A DNA stretch of 64,000 nt from Flammeovirgaceae bacterium BBD 1991-12 (GTDB lineage Bacteria > Bacteroidota > Bacteroidia > Cytophagales > Cyclobacteriaceae), in NCBI GenBank assembly GCA_001657315.1, contig LYSV01000013.1, positions 52,345-116,344 of the forward strand, written 5' to 3'. The translations under genes were made by a program, and so were the position numbers. The notes under the pieces were generated by a model, which saw nothing but the letters and a program-made list of their open reading frames with translations, ran no database searches and had not been told where the DNA came from. Of the stretch, positions 15,990 through 24,967 are shown one piece after another. Position 1 is the first letter of the stretch; every line of letters begins with the position of its first letter.

Positions 15990-18443
15990 ATGACCAAAAT
16001 AATTGCATGCTTCATAGCGCTGGCGCTCAGTCAGAATGTATTCTGCCAGTCAGGGCAGGGATATCAGACTCCTCCTGAGGAGATAGCCAGCCTGGTTGAT
16101 GCCCCTCAAACACCAGCCGTCTCATTCAGCAGTTCCGGAGAATGGATGCTTTTAATGGAACGTCCGGGCTATAAGTCAATTGACGAGTTGTCCCAGCCGG
16201 AATTAAGGCTGGCCGGACTACGTGTCAATCCACGAACCAATGGGGCCAGCCGGTCCTCCGGCTATAACGGTTTAAAGGCTGTTAGGATCAGCTCAGGGGA
16301 AGACCTGGTAATTACAGGCTTACCTAAGGATCCAAAAATTCAGAGTGTACAGTGGTCACCCAATGGACAGCGGGTGGCTTTTGCCCATCAGAAAACTACC
16401 GGACTTGAACTCTGGGTGCTTGATCTTACCACTGGTAAGGCCGAAAAACTCACAGAACCGGTTTTGAACCAGGCCCTGCGTGGCAGTTCGTTTCAATGGA
16501 TGGCTGACAATAAGACCATCATCTACAAAGCCACTATGGACGGGAGAGGTGATGCTCCTGCAAAACCATTGACACCAAAGGGTCCGGTAGTACAGGAAAC
16601 AACCGGCAAAAAAGCGCCGGTACGTACCTACCAGGATCTCCTGCAAAATTCATATGACGAAGAACTTTTCGAATATTACACCACTTCCAGGTTATTCACC
16701 ATAGATATCGAGTCCAAAAAGAAGGTTAAATTCGGTGATCCCGGCATCATTAGTCAGATCTCACCCTCACCCGACGGCAATTACGTCTTTCTAACCTATA
16801 TTGAAAGGCCCTTTTCCTATATAGTTCCCTATTACCGGTTTCCTCAGAAAAATATGATCGTCGATAAGACGGGCAAGCTGGTTAGAACGGTGGCTGAAAT
16901 ACCTTTGGCAGAAAGTATTCCCAAGGGCTTTGGTGCCGTAAGAACAGGGCCAAGGAGCTTTGGATGGAGGAATGACAAACCCGCTGAGCTCTACTGGATA
17001 GAAGCTCTGGATGGAGGAGACCCTTCCGTCAAGGCAGAGGCAAGGGATCAGCTCTTTTCTTTGGCAGCACCTTTTTCAAGAGACAAAAAGGAGGGTATAA
17101 CATTCAAACTCCGTTACAGCGGAGTGATGTGGGGCTCGGATAACCTGGCCATAAGCTATGAAAGGTGGTGGAGCACCAGACAGCAGATCGTAAGTAGCTT
17201 CAGACCCAACGATCCCGGCTCCAAAAAAGTGCTGTTCGATATGTCTTATGAAGACAGGTACAACAATCCCGGAAGGTTCCAGACCACTACCAATGCCTAC
17301 GGTGAAAATGTTTTGCTGACTGATGACAATGGTAAATCATTATACCTTATAGGTACCGGAGCTTCTCCTGAGGGCAACCGCCCCTTCCTGAGAAAGTTCG
17401 ATATCAGGTCAAAACAAACCACAGAATTGTTCCGGTCGCAGGCTCCTTACTATGAATACCCTATCCGGGTCCTGAATGCCAAAAAAGGCCTGCTGGTGAC
17501 CCGAAGGGAGTCCAAAGATGATCCGCCCAATTACTTCGTACGAAGTATCAGGAAAGACAACCTCACCGCATTGACTAAATTTCCACATCCGTATGAAACG
17601 TTGAAAGAAGTTAAAAAGCAGGTAGTAAAGTACACCAGGAAAGACGGAGTGGAGTTAAAGGGTGATCTCTACCTGCCGGTGGGTTATAAAAAGGAAGATG
17701 GTCCTTTGCCTGTATTGATGTGGGCCTACCCCAGTGAATTTAAAAGTGCCAATGCAGCCAGTCAGGTAGAAGGTTCTCCTTATGAATTTATTCGCCTGGG
17801 ATGGTATTCACCACTTTATTTTATCACAAGGGGCTATGCCATATTTGACGATCCCAGCATGCCGGTGGTGGGTGAGGGTGACAAGGAGCCCAACGACACT
17901 TTCCGGCAACAGTTGGTAATGAATGCCGAGGCCGCCATTGACAAACTGGTGGAAATGGGCATTGCGGACAGGAACCGGTGTGCCATAGGCGGGCATTCCT
18001 ACGGGGCTTTCATGACAGCCAATCTCCTGGCTCATTCCGATCTGTTTGCGGCAGGAATAGCCCGGAGCGGAGCCTACAATCGCACACTCACTCCGTTTGG
18101 TTTTCAGGCTGAAGAACGAACCTACTGGGAAGCGCCCGAGGTGTATTACACTATGTCACCTTTTATGCATGCCGACAAGATCAATGAACCTATGCTCATG
18201 ATACATGGTGAGGCAGACAATAATTCAGGAACTTTTCCAATACAAAGCGAGCGCATGTTTGCGGCCATGAAAGGCATGGGCGGGCAGGCACGCCTGGTGA
18301 TGTTACCTCATGAAAGCCACGGTTACAGGGCAAGAGAGTCAATCCTGCATATGCTTTGGGAGATGGACCAGCTGCTGGAAAAATACGTAAAAAATGTAAA
18401 AAAGGAAACCGCCACCATAGATACCGAGGTCCATAAGGAATAG
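15990..18443 (+). CDS. Exported S9 prolyl-oligopeptidase-family peptidase
   Basis: Serine peptidase of 817 residues with signal peptide (MTKIIACFIALALSQNVFC). A large beta-propeller-like N-terminal part (about 90-560) precedes the alpha/beta hydrolase domain. The catalytic triad is visible: S670 in GGHSYG, D743 in GEADNN and H777 in ESHGYR. The sequence around the Ser (IGGHSYGAFMTANLLAHSDLF) resembles the S9D glutamyl endopeptidase branch. It is periplasmic or secreted and trims peptides. It stands alone, although a GNAT gene follows after 14 bp and may share its transcript. Confidence 0.9.
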   Translation: MTKIIACFIALALSQNVFCQSGQGYQTPPEEIASLVDAPQTPAVSFSSSGEWMLLMERPGYKSIDELSQPELRLAGLRVNPRTNGASRSSGYNGLKAVRISSGEDLVITGLPKDPKIQSVQWSPNGQRVAFAHQKTTGLELWVLDLTTGKAEKLTEPVLNQALRGSSFQWMADNKTIIYKATMDGRGDAPAKPLTPKGPVVQETTGKKAPVRTYQDLLQNSYDEELFEYYTTSRLFTIDIESKKKVKFGDPGIISQISPSPDGNYVFLTYIERPFSYIVPYYRFPQKNMIVDKTGKLVRTVAEIPLAESIPKGFGAVRTGPRSFGWRNDKPAELYWIEALDGGDPSVKAEARDQLFSLAAPFSRDKKEGITFKLRYSGVMWGSDNLAISYERWWSTRQQIVSSFRPNDPGSKKVLFDMSYEDRYNNPGRFQTTTNAYGENVLLTDDNGKSLYLIGTGASPEGNRPFLRKFDIRSKQTTELFRSQAPYYEYPIRVLNAKKGLLVTRRESKDDPPNYFVRSIRKDNLTALTKFPHPYETLKEVKKQVVKYTRKDGVELKGDLYLPVGYKKEDGPLPVLMWAYPSEFKSANAASQVEGSPYEFIRLGWYSPLYFITRGYAIFDDPSMPVVGEGDKEPNDTFRQQLVMNAEAAIDKLVEMGIADRNRCAIGGHSYGAFMTANLLAHSDLFAAGIARSGAYNRTLTPFGFQAEERTYWEAPEVYYTMSPFMHADKINEPMLMIHGEADNNSGTFPIQSERMFAAMKGMGGQARLVMLPHESHGYRARESILHMLWEMDQLLEKYVKNVKKETATIDTEVHKE

Positions 18444-18457
18444 CGGCCACGGCAGGT

Positions 18458-18943
18458 ATGAAAATACGCAATATGATGCCCGAAGACTGGGCTGCTGTCC
18501 GGCAGATATACCAGCTCGGGATCGATACAAAGCTGGCCACTTTTGAAACAGAAGTACCTTCCTGGGAGTATTGGGATGCCTCGCATCACCAGTCTCCCAG
18601 GCTGGTTTGTGAGTTGGATGGCAAGGTGGTAGGCTGGGCTTCACTGGCACCGGCCTCACAGCGGGAGGTATATCGCGGAGTGGCAGAGCTCACTGTTTAT
18701 ACTCATCCGGATCACCACGGCAAAGGTATTGGCAAAACGCTGCTCAGCACAATGATCGCCCGGTCCGAATCCGAGGGCTTCTGGACCCTCCAGTCTGTGA
18801 TATTCGAAGAAAATACAGCCAGCATCCGGCTACATCAAAAGGCCGGATTCAGGATCGTGGGTTTTCGGGAAAAAATCGGAAGAATGGATAACCGGTGGTT
18901 GAGTACGGTTCTGATGGAAAAAAGAAGTGAAAAATGGGAGTAA
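18458..18943 (+). CDS. GNAT acetyltransferase, phosphinothricin-acetyltransferase-like
   Basis: Cytosolic N-acetyltransferase of 161 residues. Acetyl-CoA motif A is clear (VYTHPDHHGKGIGKTLLSTM, about residues 84-103), followed by the SVIFEENTASIRLHQKAGF and VGFREKIGR segments typical of the Pat/Bar-like group, which acetylates amino groups of phosphinothricin-like compounds or methionine sulfone. The natural substrate is unknown. It starts 14 bp after the S9 peptidase stop. Confidence 0.9.
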   Translation: MKIRNMMPEDWAAVRQIYQLGIDTKLATFETEVPSWEYWDASHHQSPRLVCELDGKVVGWASLAPASQREVYRGVAELTVYTHPDHHGKGIGKTLLSTMIARSESEGFWTLQSVIFEENTASIRLHQKAGFRIVGFREKIGRMDNRWLSTVLMEKRSEKWE

Positions 18944-19024
18944 TACTTTCCTTAACGATGAAACAAACCAGGGTTGGTGGTGTTGATTGTAACGTAACCA
19001 TATCTTCGCTGGAACGTCCGATTA

Positions 19025-19468
19025 ATGAAATTAACCATAACCACGACCGTAAGGGCAAACTACCTGAGCATCAAAAATGATTTCACCGAAGAGTTGTTCC
19101 TCAAACTTACTCCACCTTTTCCCCCGGTCCGGCTGTTAAGATTCGATGGCTGTAAGAAAGGGGATATTGTGACGGTGGAGCTGAACTTCATCTTTTTTAA
19201 ACAAAAATGGACCAGCCATATTACGGCAGACAATACGGACGACAATATATTCGAATTTACAGATGAAGGCACAGTGCTACCCTTCTTTTTAAGGTCATGG
19301 AAGCACCATCATCAGATCCACAGAATTGATGATACAAAAAGCCGGATTGTAGATGCCATTGAATTCAGCACTCCCACCCTTTTGACAGATTACCTGTTGT
19401 TCCCTGCCTTATGGTTTCAGTTCCTTTACAGAAAACCAATTTACAGGAAAACACTACGTAGTGATTGA
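19025..19468 (+). CDS. SRPBCC-like small protein
   Basis: A 147-residue protein without signal peptide. The alternation of strands and the final helix (MKLTITTTVRAN, then GDIVTVELNFIFFKQKWTSHI, then IEFSTPTLLTDYLLFPALW) suggest the SRPBCC helix-grip fold, which binds hydrophobic ligands. It matches a group of cytosolic hypothetical proteins in Bacteroidota. No ligand can be named. It is followed after 45 bp by a small membrane protein on the same strand. Confidence 0.65.
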   Translation: MKLTITTTVRANYLSIKNDFTEELFLKLTPPFPPVRLLRFDGCKKGDIVTVELNFIFFKQKWTSHITADNTDDNIFEFTDEGTVLPFFLRSWKHHHQIHRIDDTKSRIVDAIEFSTPTLLTDYLLFPALWFQFLYRKPIYRKTLRSD

Positions 19469-19513
19469 AATTTCGTATATTCAATATATTGTACGCTAAA
19501 AAACAAGCAGAAA

Positions 19514-19753
19514 GTGAAGCAGCCATTTGAGAAAGTGCGACATATTTATGGGGACCGGCTGGAAGATATCCCTAATCGAAAAAACAAACGGCCGATCAAA
19601 AGTATAACAGAAATACTGACCTATAACCGAGTGCGAAATGGCAGAAATAAAAAGAGTACATGGGTATTCAATACACTGGTGCTACTCGCCCTTGGCCTTT
19701 TCATCGCTTTTCTTTTCCTCTATATTTCAGGAACGATGTCTACTCTTTTTTAG
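19514..19753 (+). CDS. Small single-pass membrane protein
   Basis: A 79-residue protein starting with GTG at 19514. The first 50 residues are basic and hydrophilic; residues about 51-72 form one hydrophobic helix (TLVLLALGLFIAFLFLYI). I do not recognise the family. Topology is probably N-terminus inside. Coding is supported by codon pattern and by tight spacing to the SRPBCC-like gene, but the non-ATG start is a guess. Confidence 0.55.
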   Translation: MKQPFEKVRHIYGDRLEDIPNRKNKRPIKSITEILTYNRVRNGRNKKSTWVFNTLVLLALGLFIAFLFLYISGTMSTLF

Positions 19754-20161
19754 TAGCCCTGTTGTTATTGGTTAATTTGCAAGTCAGTTGATGGTTGATC
19801 GTCATTGATTGATGTTTTATTTACCCGGAAATCGGGTATCCTCATTTGACATACCCAACCCTGTATTAAGTATCTCAGGAAAGCCGTTTTCTCCAACGGT
19901 TGATCACCATTGTTCCGATAATTATCAAGAATTTTATTGACGTAATTAATTATATATTTCTTCTTACCAATGCGGGCATAAAACCAGCATGTGTCCTGTT
20001 GAGAGGGTTAGATTAAAATTAATCCTGGCGGCATAATGCTGGAAAGCCAAAAAAAGCCTTATCTAAAAGTAGCAGGGCTACGATGAAAGAAGCAGGTTGA
20101 AAGTGTACTGGCAGGAATCGCCATCATTTATTTTAATGGGATACCAAAAAATAAAAAAGAT

Positions 20162-20331
20162 CGTCATTCCTCGCAGAGTCCGGTGGACTGCCAGCGTTTG
20201 TGGGCAGGTAGGTGGGAGAGCAGGAATCTGCGAGGTCGCCGAATGGGAACCTGGAACAACGCTTTACGGTCGACGACAAAGCAGATTCCTGTTCTCGCAC
20301 AGCCTCTCACACATGGCAGACAGGAATGACG
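20162..20331. repeat. 170-bp palindromic (REP/MITE-like) element
   Basis: Outer arms CGTCATTCC (20162-20170) and GGAATGACG (20323-20331) are perfect. Inner arms CAGGAATCTGC (20221-20231) and GCAGATTCCTG (20281-20291) are also perfect. The element is richer in G+C than its flanks and sits in a gene-free stretch. No target-site duplication was confirmed. Confidence 0.65.
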
Positions 20332-20470
20332 TCTCCGTGGGATGGTGCATGCGGAGTTTCCAAATGCTTTATTTAATGTCAATGGACGAAAATAAAAGCC
20401 CTCAATAAAATCCTTGATAATTATTGGAGAGGATAGTTCTCCCGTGAAAGCCATGGATCAGAAGTCAGAA

Positions 20471-20506
20471 GCTGGAAGTCGGAACCTCTAACTTCCGACT
20501 TCCAGC
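20471..20506 (-). terminator. Perfect 14-bp hairpin downstream of ffh
   Basis: Arms GCTGGAAGTCGGAA (20471-20484) and TTCCGACTTCCAGC (20493-20506) flank an 8-base loop. It lies about 75 bp past the ffh stop. There is no T tract, so its terminator role is inferred; it also belongs to the word-palindrome class. Confidence 0.45.
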
Positions 20507-20580
20507 CTGCAATTCTACCCAATTTTCCGGCTCACTGTAAATCAATATATTAAACCTTCTACAGGAGAGTCAACAACCTC

Positions 20581-21912
20581 TTATCTCCCAAAAGGATTCA
20601 TAGCGGCCAGTCCCCTTCTTCCTCCACCCATTTTGTTCATGGTCTTCATAAATTTCTTCATATCCCCAAACTGCTTGATCAGGTTATTGACCTGCTGGAT
20701 CGAGGTACCGCTGCCGACAGCTATTCGCTTCCTTCGGCTACCATTCAGGATCTCAGGTCGTTCCCGCTCTTCATGGGTCATGGACCTGATAATGGCTTCT
20801 ATGGGTTTAAATGAATCATCATCGACATCAATATCCTTGAGGGCCTTACCCATACCGGGGATCATTCCCATGAGATCCTTGATATTACCCATCTTTTTGA
20901 TCTGCTCCAGTTGGCTGAGGAAATCATTAAAATCAAACTGGTTTTTCCGTATCTTTTTATTCAGCCTTCTTGCCTCTTCCTCATCAAAGGTCTGCTGCGC
21001 CTTTTCTACCAGGGAAACCACGTCTCCCATACCTAGTATCCTGTTGGCCATACGATCAGGATGGAACTTATCGATGGCCTCCATTTTCTCTCCGTGGGAG
21101 ATGAACTTGATAGGTTTATCCACCACCCTGCGGATGGAAATGGCCGCCCCACCGCGGGTATCACCATCCAGCTTGGTAAGCACTACCCCATTAAAATCCA
21201 GCCGGTCATTGAAAGCCTTCGCTGTGTTCACCGCATCCTGCCCGGTCATGGAGTCTACCACGAACAGTGTCTCTGAAGGGTCAAGGGCCTTTTTCAGGCG
21301 GGAGATCTCATCCATCATCTCCTCATCCACTGCCAGCCGGCCAGCGGTATCAACGATCACTGTCTTTTTACTATTGGTTTTGGCATGCTTCAGAGCATTG
21401 TTGGCAATCTCCACAGCATTTTTATTTTCAGGCTCAGCATAGACTTCCACGCCGATCTGTTCGCCCAAAACCTTGAGCTGATCGATGGCCGCAGGACGAT
21501 AAATATCACATGCTGCCAGCATAACAGAACGTCCCTGTTTGTTGAGCAGGTTAGCCAGCTTACCCGAAAAGGTAGTCTTACCTGACCCCTGAAGACCGGC
21601 AATAAGGATGACTGCCGGATTACCCTGAATATCGATCTCCTCAATCGTTCCCCCCATGAGCGCTGTGAGCTCATCGTTGGTGATCTTGGTAAGCAACTGC
21701 CCGGGAGAAACAGCCGTGAGCACATCTTTTCCCAGCGCCTTTGTTTTAATATCATCAGTTACTTCCTTCGCTACCTTATAGTTAACATCCGCATCGATCA
21801 ATGCCCTTCGGATCTCCTTGATCGTAGTAGCTACGTTTACTTCCGTGATCCTGCCCTGTCCCTTTAGTGTCTGAAAGGCCTTTTCTAATTTATAACTGAG
21901 ATTGTCAAACAT
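20581..21912 (-). CDS. ffh: Signal recognition particle protein Ffh
   Basis: SRP54-type GTPase of 443 residues that binds signal sequences of nascent membrane proteins with SRP RNA. It has the N-terminal helical bundle, GTPase motifs GLQGSGKTTFSGKLA (G1), DTAGRLAVDEEM (G3) and TKLDGDTRGGAA (G4/G5 region), and a methionine-rich M domain (about 330-443, ending MKKFMKTMNKMGGGRRG). Length is normal. It stands alone with a TAAATTTG box about 20 bp upstream. No SRP RNA gene was recognised nearby. Confidence 0.97.
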   Translation of the reverse strand: MFDNLSYKLEKAFQTLKGQGRITEVNVATTIKEIRRALIDADVNYKVAKEVTDDIKTKALGKDVLTAVSPGQLLTKITNDELTALMGGTIEEIDIQGNPAVILIAGLQGSGKTTFSGKLANLLNKQGRSVMLAACDIYRPAAIDQLKVLGEQIGVEVYAEPENKNAVEIANNALKHAKTNSKKTVIVDTAGRLAVDEEMMDEISRLKKALDPSETLFVVDSMTGQDAVNTAKAFNDRLDFNGVVLTKLDGDTRGGAAISIRRVVDKPIKFISHGEKMEAIDKFHPDRMANRILGMGDVVSLVEKAQQTFDEEEARRLNKKIRKNQFDFNDFLSQLEQIKKMGNIKDLMGMIPGMGKALKDIDVDDDSFKPIEAIIRSMTHEERERPEILNGSRRKRIAVGSGTSIQQVNNLIKQFGDMKKFMKTMNKMGGGRRGLAAMNPFGR

Positions 21913-21931
21913 AATGTACTTTTTAGGGGTG

Positions 21932-21939
21932 CAAATTTA
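21932..21939 (-). promoter_or_regulatory. -7 box of ffh (TAAATTTG)
   Basis: Minus-strand TAAATTTG matches TAnnTTTG exactly, 20 bp before the ffh ATG. No clear -33 TTTG is seen at the right distance. Confidence 0.5.
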
Positions 21940-22275
21940 ATGATTATAAAATTACTTTGAGGAGTTTTCTGCATGTTGTACCATGGCTGCACATTTAAAA
22001 TTTGATCTTACATATTGGACCCTCTCATGAACCACCCACTACTCTGGCCTCAGTGCGGGCGCATGATGATGGCAGGGTTGAAGATTAAAGTTCCTCATAG
22101 TCTGGTGAACATCTCCTCAAATTGATCCATGTTTTCCACATAAGGGAAAACCAGTCAACTTAACATACTCATCCCGATTATAAAACTATTACTTCAATAC
22201 TGATTTTATTAAAATCTAACAATCAGATACTTATAATTTGGTCAAGTATAGATTTGTTTTAAAAGGCAACCATGT
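21940..22275. other. Gene-free stretch upstream of ffh
   Basis: No gene seen. A 7-bp inverted repeat (GTTTTCC/GGAAAAC) occurs near 22132-22153. The G+C-poor segment 22180-22260 leads into the sigma-54-like element. Confidence 0.5.
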
Positions 22276-22290
22276 TAGCACCATTCTTGC
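22276..22290 (+). promoter_or_regulatory. Weak sigma-54-like -24/-12 element
   Basis: TAGCAC-N5-TTGC has the correct 10-bp distance between the -24 pair and the -12 GC, but the conserved GG is AG. The expected start falls about 1-3 bases before the ATG of the 50-residue ORF at 22303. Confidence 0.35.
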
Positions 22291-22302
22291 TTGACATCCG
22301 GT

Positions 22303-22455
22303 ATGCCCTTCGATAAGAATACCAAGTACACCTGGATCGATGACCCTAAAATACGATCTGAGGAGTCTATGCGGAATGAGATCCTTGTGATCATTGGCTT
22401 TAGTTTTTTTATAGCAGTACTGTTGGTGACCGCTTTTTTTCTGGTGATCAGTTAA
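22303..22455 (+). CDS. 50-residue single-pass membrane microprotein
   Basis: ATG at 22303 to TAA at 22453-22455 encodes 50 residues: a charged N-terminus (MPFDKNTKYTWIDDPKIRSE) and one long hydrophobic C-terminal helix (about 27-49). The bias of a soluble head and one clean membrane helix makes it look coding rather than random. It follows a weak sigma-54-like element with almost no leader. A 7-bp hairpin (ATCACCG/CGGTGAT, 22466-22488) lies after the stop. Family unknown. Confidence 0.5.
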   Translation: MPFDKNTKYTWIDDPKIRSEESMRNEILVIIGFSFFIAVLLVTAFFLVIS

Positions 22456-22593
22456 TCAATGGTACATCACCGGCTTAACCACGGTGATTGATGGCCTTAC
22501 CTTCTGAGCAAAGGCTATCAACTCACCCGTCACCTCCTACCCGGTATTCTCCGGGGGTGTCCAGGAACTCCCCATTCCACCCAATAATCATGA

Positions 22594-23835
22594 TCACCCG
22601 GAGACCGAGCTGATGGCTTCGAGCCTCTTTAGAAGCGGAGGGTGTGAATAATTAAAGAAAACATATGCCGGATGGGGGTAAAGGTTACTCAGGTTGTCTA
22701 CCGATAACTTCTTCAGAGCTTCCTGTAGCGGGGCCCCGGCAAAGGTGGCTGAAGCGTATTCATCCGCCTCAAATTCATTTTTTCTGCTAAGCACATTGCC
22801 CAATATACCCAGCACCTTTGATATCGGTGAGTACAGGATACCGAATGCAATAAGGTTCAGGTGAATCCCTAACTCCTCTGCTCCCAACGCCAAACTCAGG
22901 TTCTCGTTGAAGATCATCCGGGACATGATAAAAAGCATCACCCCGATCTGAAGGACAGACATAATATAACCCTGAATAATGTGTTTCTTCTTGAAGTGCC
23001 CTACCTCATGCGCCAGTACCGCAACAAGTTCATCCGTAGTGTGGTTTTCGATCAGCGTATCATAGAGTACGATCTTCTTTTTTCTCCCGATCCCTGAGAA
23101 GAAGGCGTTTGCCTTTTTGGATCGTTTTGATCCGTCAATGACAAAAACATTATCCAATGGAAAATTCACTTTCCTGCTGTAACCCTCAATGGCAGATTTC
23201 AGCTCACCTTCACCCAAAGGTGTGAGCTTATTGAAAAGAGGCAGGATCAGACTGGTGTAAAACATATTGACAAACAGCACAAAAAGAGAAGCAACACCCC
23301 AGAAATAAAGCCAGAATCCCGCACCGATCTCAAGGATCAGGTAAAGTAGCGTACTGATCAGAATGCCACCGATCAGCAGGCTTAAAAGATAACCCTTCAG
23401 CTTGTCAAGAAAGAAAGTCCTGTAAGTGGTTTTATTGAATCCATACTTCTCCTCAATAACAAAAGTACTGTACAGCTGAAAAGGTGTATTTACGACGTCT
23501 GAGACCATAAAAAGCACACCAAAATAAGCGAGTGCCAGAATAATTCCGTGATCAAACCAATCGCGTAGCCATGTGTCCAGGAAGCCAAACCCACCAAAAA
23601 ACAACATGGCAAATGACAAAATGAAGCTGAAAGAGCTTGAGTAAAATGAAAATTGCGTGAGTGTTTTATGATATTGCTGCGACTTCTCGTATTTCTGCCG
23701 GTCGTAAAACTCAGCTACATCATCCGGAATTTTTACTTTGCGTGCCTTTAGATTCACAAAATCCAGGATCTGCTCAAAAACAAAATCCATGGAAATAATG
23801 GTTAGAATAATATAAAGAATGCTGTGGTCCGACAT
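22594..23835 (-). CDS. M48 zinc protease (CAAX prenyl protease 1-like)
   Basis: Integral-membrane metallopeptidase of about 413 residues, start ATG 23835 (MSDHSILY); an upstream TTG is less likely. It has several membrane helices (about 5-20, 64-84, 100-120, 150-200) and the HEVGH zinc motif (LAHEVGHFKKKH). A further zinc ligand lies in NEFEADEYA, and the C-terminal PHPAYVFFNYSHPPLLKRL is typical of Ste24-like proteins. In bacteria the role is likely membrane-protein quality control, since prenylated CAAX substrates are absent. A TACTTTTG box lies at 23856-23863. Confidence 0.93.
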   Translation of the reverse strand: MSDHSILYIILTIISMDFVFEQILDFVNLKARKVKIPDDVAEFYDRQKYEKSQQYHKTLTQFSFYSSSFSFILSFAMLFFGGFGFLDTWLRDWFDHGIILALAYFGVLFMVSDVVNTPFQLYSTFVIEEKYGFNKTTYRTFFLDKLKGYLLSLLIGGILISTLLYLILEIGAGFWLYFWGVASLFVLFVNMFYTSLILPLFNKLTPLGEGELKSAIEGYSRKVNFPLDNVFVIDGSKRSKKANAFFSGIGRKKKIVLYDTLIENHTTDELVAVLAHEVGHFKKKHIIQGYIMSVLQIGVMLFIMSRMIFNENLSLALGAEELGIHLNLIAFGILYSPISKVLGILGNVLSRKNEFEADEYASATFAGAPLQEALKKLSVDNLSNLYPHPAYVFFNYSHPPLLKRLEAISSVSG

Positions 23836-23972
23836 ATTCAATTGATTTCAAACACCAAAAGTAAATAAAGTAAAACAAAAGAGATTTTCCTTATTTAAGA
23901 CAAAATCCCAAAATGGGAATATTTCCCAAATAAAATACCTTCAGTTTCAGCCTATTCAGGGATTTGACAATT

Positions 23973-23987
23973 TGGTACACCTCTTGC
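23973..23987 (+). promoter_or_regulatory. Sigma-54-like -24/-12 element (TGGTAC-N5-TTGC)
   Basis: TGGTAC (23973-23978), five bases, TTGC (23984-23987): conserved GG and GC are 10 bp apart as required. The predicted start is about 23999, only a few bases before the ATG of the 38-residue ORF at 24002. No activator gene is nearby. Confidence 0.5.
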
Positions 23988-24001
23988 CCGCAAGGAGCAG
24001 G

Positions 24002-24118
24002 ATGAAATTTTTTGAGTCAATGCAGAAACAGATTGGTCATTTCCATCGACATGAGTTATTCTATCCTGTCCTGGTATTTACGATCGGTATTGTCGTCGTG
24101 ATCTACGAATTATTTTAA
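24002..24118 (+). CDS. 38-residue membrane microprotein upstream of sdhC
   Basis: ATG at 24002, TAA at 24116-24118. Residues 1-18 are hydrophilic with several histidines (GHFHRHE); residues about 20-37 form one hydrophobic helix (FYPVLVFTIGIVVVIYELF). It lies behind the best sigma-54-like element of the window and before the sdhC promoter, so it is a separate unit from sdhCAB. Coding status is plausible but unproven; no family recognised. Confidence 0.45.
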   Translation: MKFFESMQKQIGHFHRHELFYPVLVFTIGIVVVIYELF

Positions 24119-24193
24119 ATTTCACACTTTCCATGAGCATCAGTGATGTTCTGAATTTATTTTATTTAGAAAGCTTCAAAATAATCATCAAAA

Positions 24194-24224
24194 TTGGTTC
24201 ATTAGGCTTTCGCATGTAAATTTG
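24194..24224 (+). promoter_or_regulatory. Promoter of sdhCAB
   Basis: TTGG (24194-24197), 19 bp, TAAATTTG (24217-24224). The -7 element is an exact TAnnTTTG. The predicted start is about 35 bp before the sdhC ATG. Confidence 0.6.
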
Positions 24225-24266
24225 GGCACCTGTAAATCTGGTGTTCAAACTTCAAATCAAACCTCA

Positions 24267-24950
24267 ATGAGTTGGTTCTCTAATGCAATTTCAAGCACTT
24301 TGGGTCGAAAGCTGCTAATGGCTCTGACGGGTCTTTTCCTTATCACATTTCTGGTGGTTCACTTAATAGGAAACCTGCAGTTGCTGGCTGATGACGGAGG
24401 AAAAGCATTTAATATTTATGCCAAATTTATGACGACAAATCCGGTCATCAAGACTACCTCCTATTTACTGTATGCATCATTCATCATACATATTGTATGG
24501 GCGATTTTGCTTACAAGGCAAAACCGTAAGGCCAGGACAGTAGGCTACGCCGTTTCAGCGGGATCTACAAACAGCACATGGAGTTCCAGAAATATGGGGA
24601 TCCTGGGCACGATCATATTTGTTTTTCTGGTGATCCACCTGAAAAACTTCTGGTATGAAATGCACTGGGGGGGTATTCCTACTGTCAAATATGAGGGTGA
24701 AGATGTAAAAGATCTGTTCACGGTAGTAGAAGTCGCCTACACAAGTCTTTGGTATGTTTTATTTTACGTCGTGGGCATGGTAGGCGTCATGTTCCACCTA
24801 TTCCATGGTTTTAAAAGTGCCTTTCAAACACTGGGGCTAAACCATCCCAAGTATAACCCTGTTATAAGTACGATCGGAACGCTGTTTTCCATAATAGTGC
24901 CCGGGGCATTTGCCGCCATTCCGATCGTAATGTATTTGAAATCAGTATAA
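24267..24950 (+). CDS. sdhC: Succinate dehydrogenase cytochrome b subunit
   Basis: Membrane anchor of complex II, about 227 residues. The ATG at 24267 ([20 protein letters not shown]) is preferred to the upstream TTG. Five hydrophobic helices are seen, with histidines suited to two b hemes ([27 protein letters not shown]). This is the single five-helix b558-type anchor of Bacteroidota, also found in fumarate reductases, so there is no separate sdhD. It passes electrons to menaquinone. First gene of sdhC-sdhA-sdhB, 17 bp before sdhA. Confidence 0.95.
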   Translation: MSWFSNAISSTLGRKLLMALTGLFLITFLVVHLIGNLQLLADDGGKAFNIYAKFMTTNPVIKTTSYLLYASFIIHIVWAILLTRQNRKARTVGYAVSAGSTNSTWSSRNMGILGTIIFVFLVIHLKNFWYEMHWGGIPTVKYEGEDVKDLFTVVEVAYTSLWYVLFYVVGMVGVMFHLFHGFKSAFQTLGLNHPKYNPVISTIGTLFSIIVPGAFAAIPIVMYLKSV

Positions 24951-24967
24951 TTAAACTTATCGCTCGC

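Larger units (their letters stand above)
19754..20580. other. 827-bp gene-free region with palindromic elements
   Basis: No convincing gene on either strand. It contains a GTTGATC word tract near 19785-19815, the 170-bp palindromic element at 20162-20331 and a 14-bp perfect hairpin at 20471-20506. Open frames of about 100 codons across 20097-20454 are reading the palindromic element and show no protein-like features. Confidence 0.6.

Noticed and set aside
20097..20454. Overlapping frames of about 100 codons on both strands
   Set aside because: They read through the palindromic element 20162-20331 and lack any protein-like pattern.
20633..21442. 269-codon plus-strand frame inside ffh
   Set aside because: Lies wholly antisense to an intact, highly conserved ffh; composition is that of a shadow frame.
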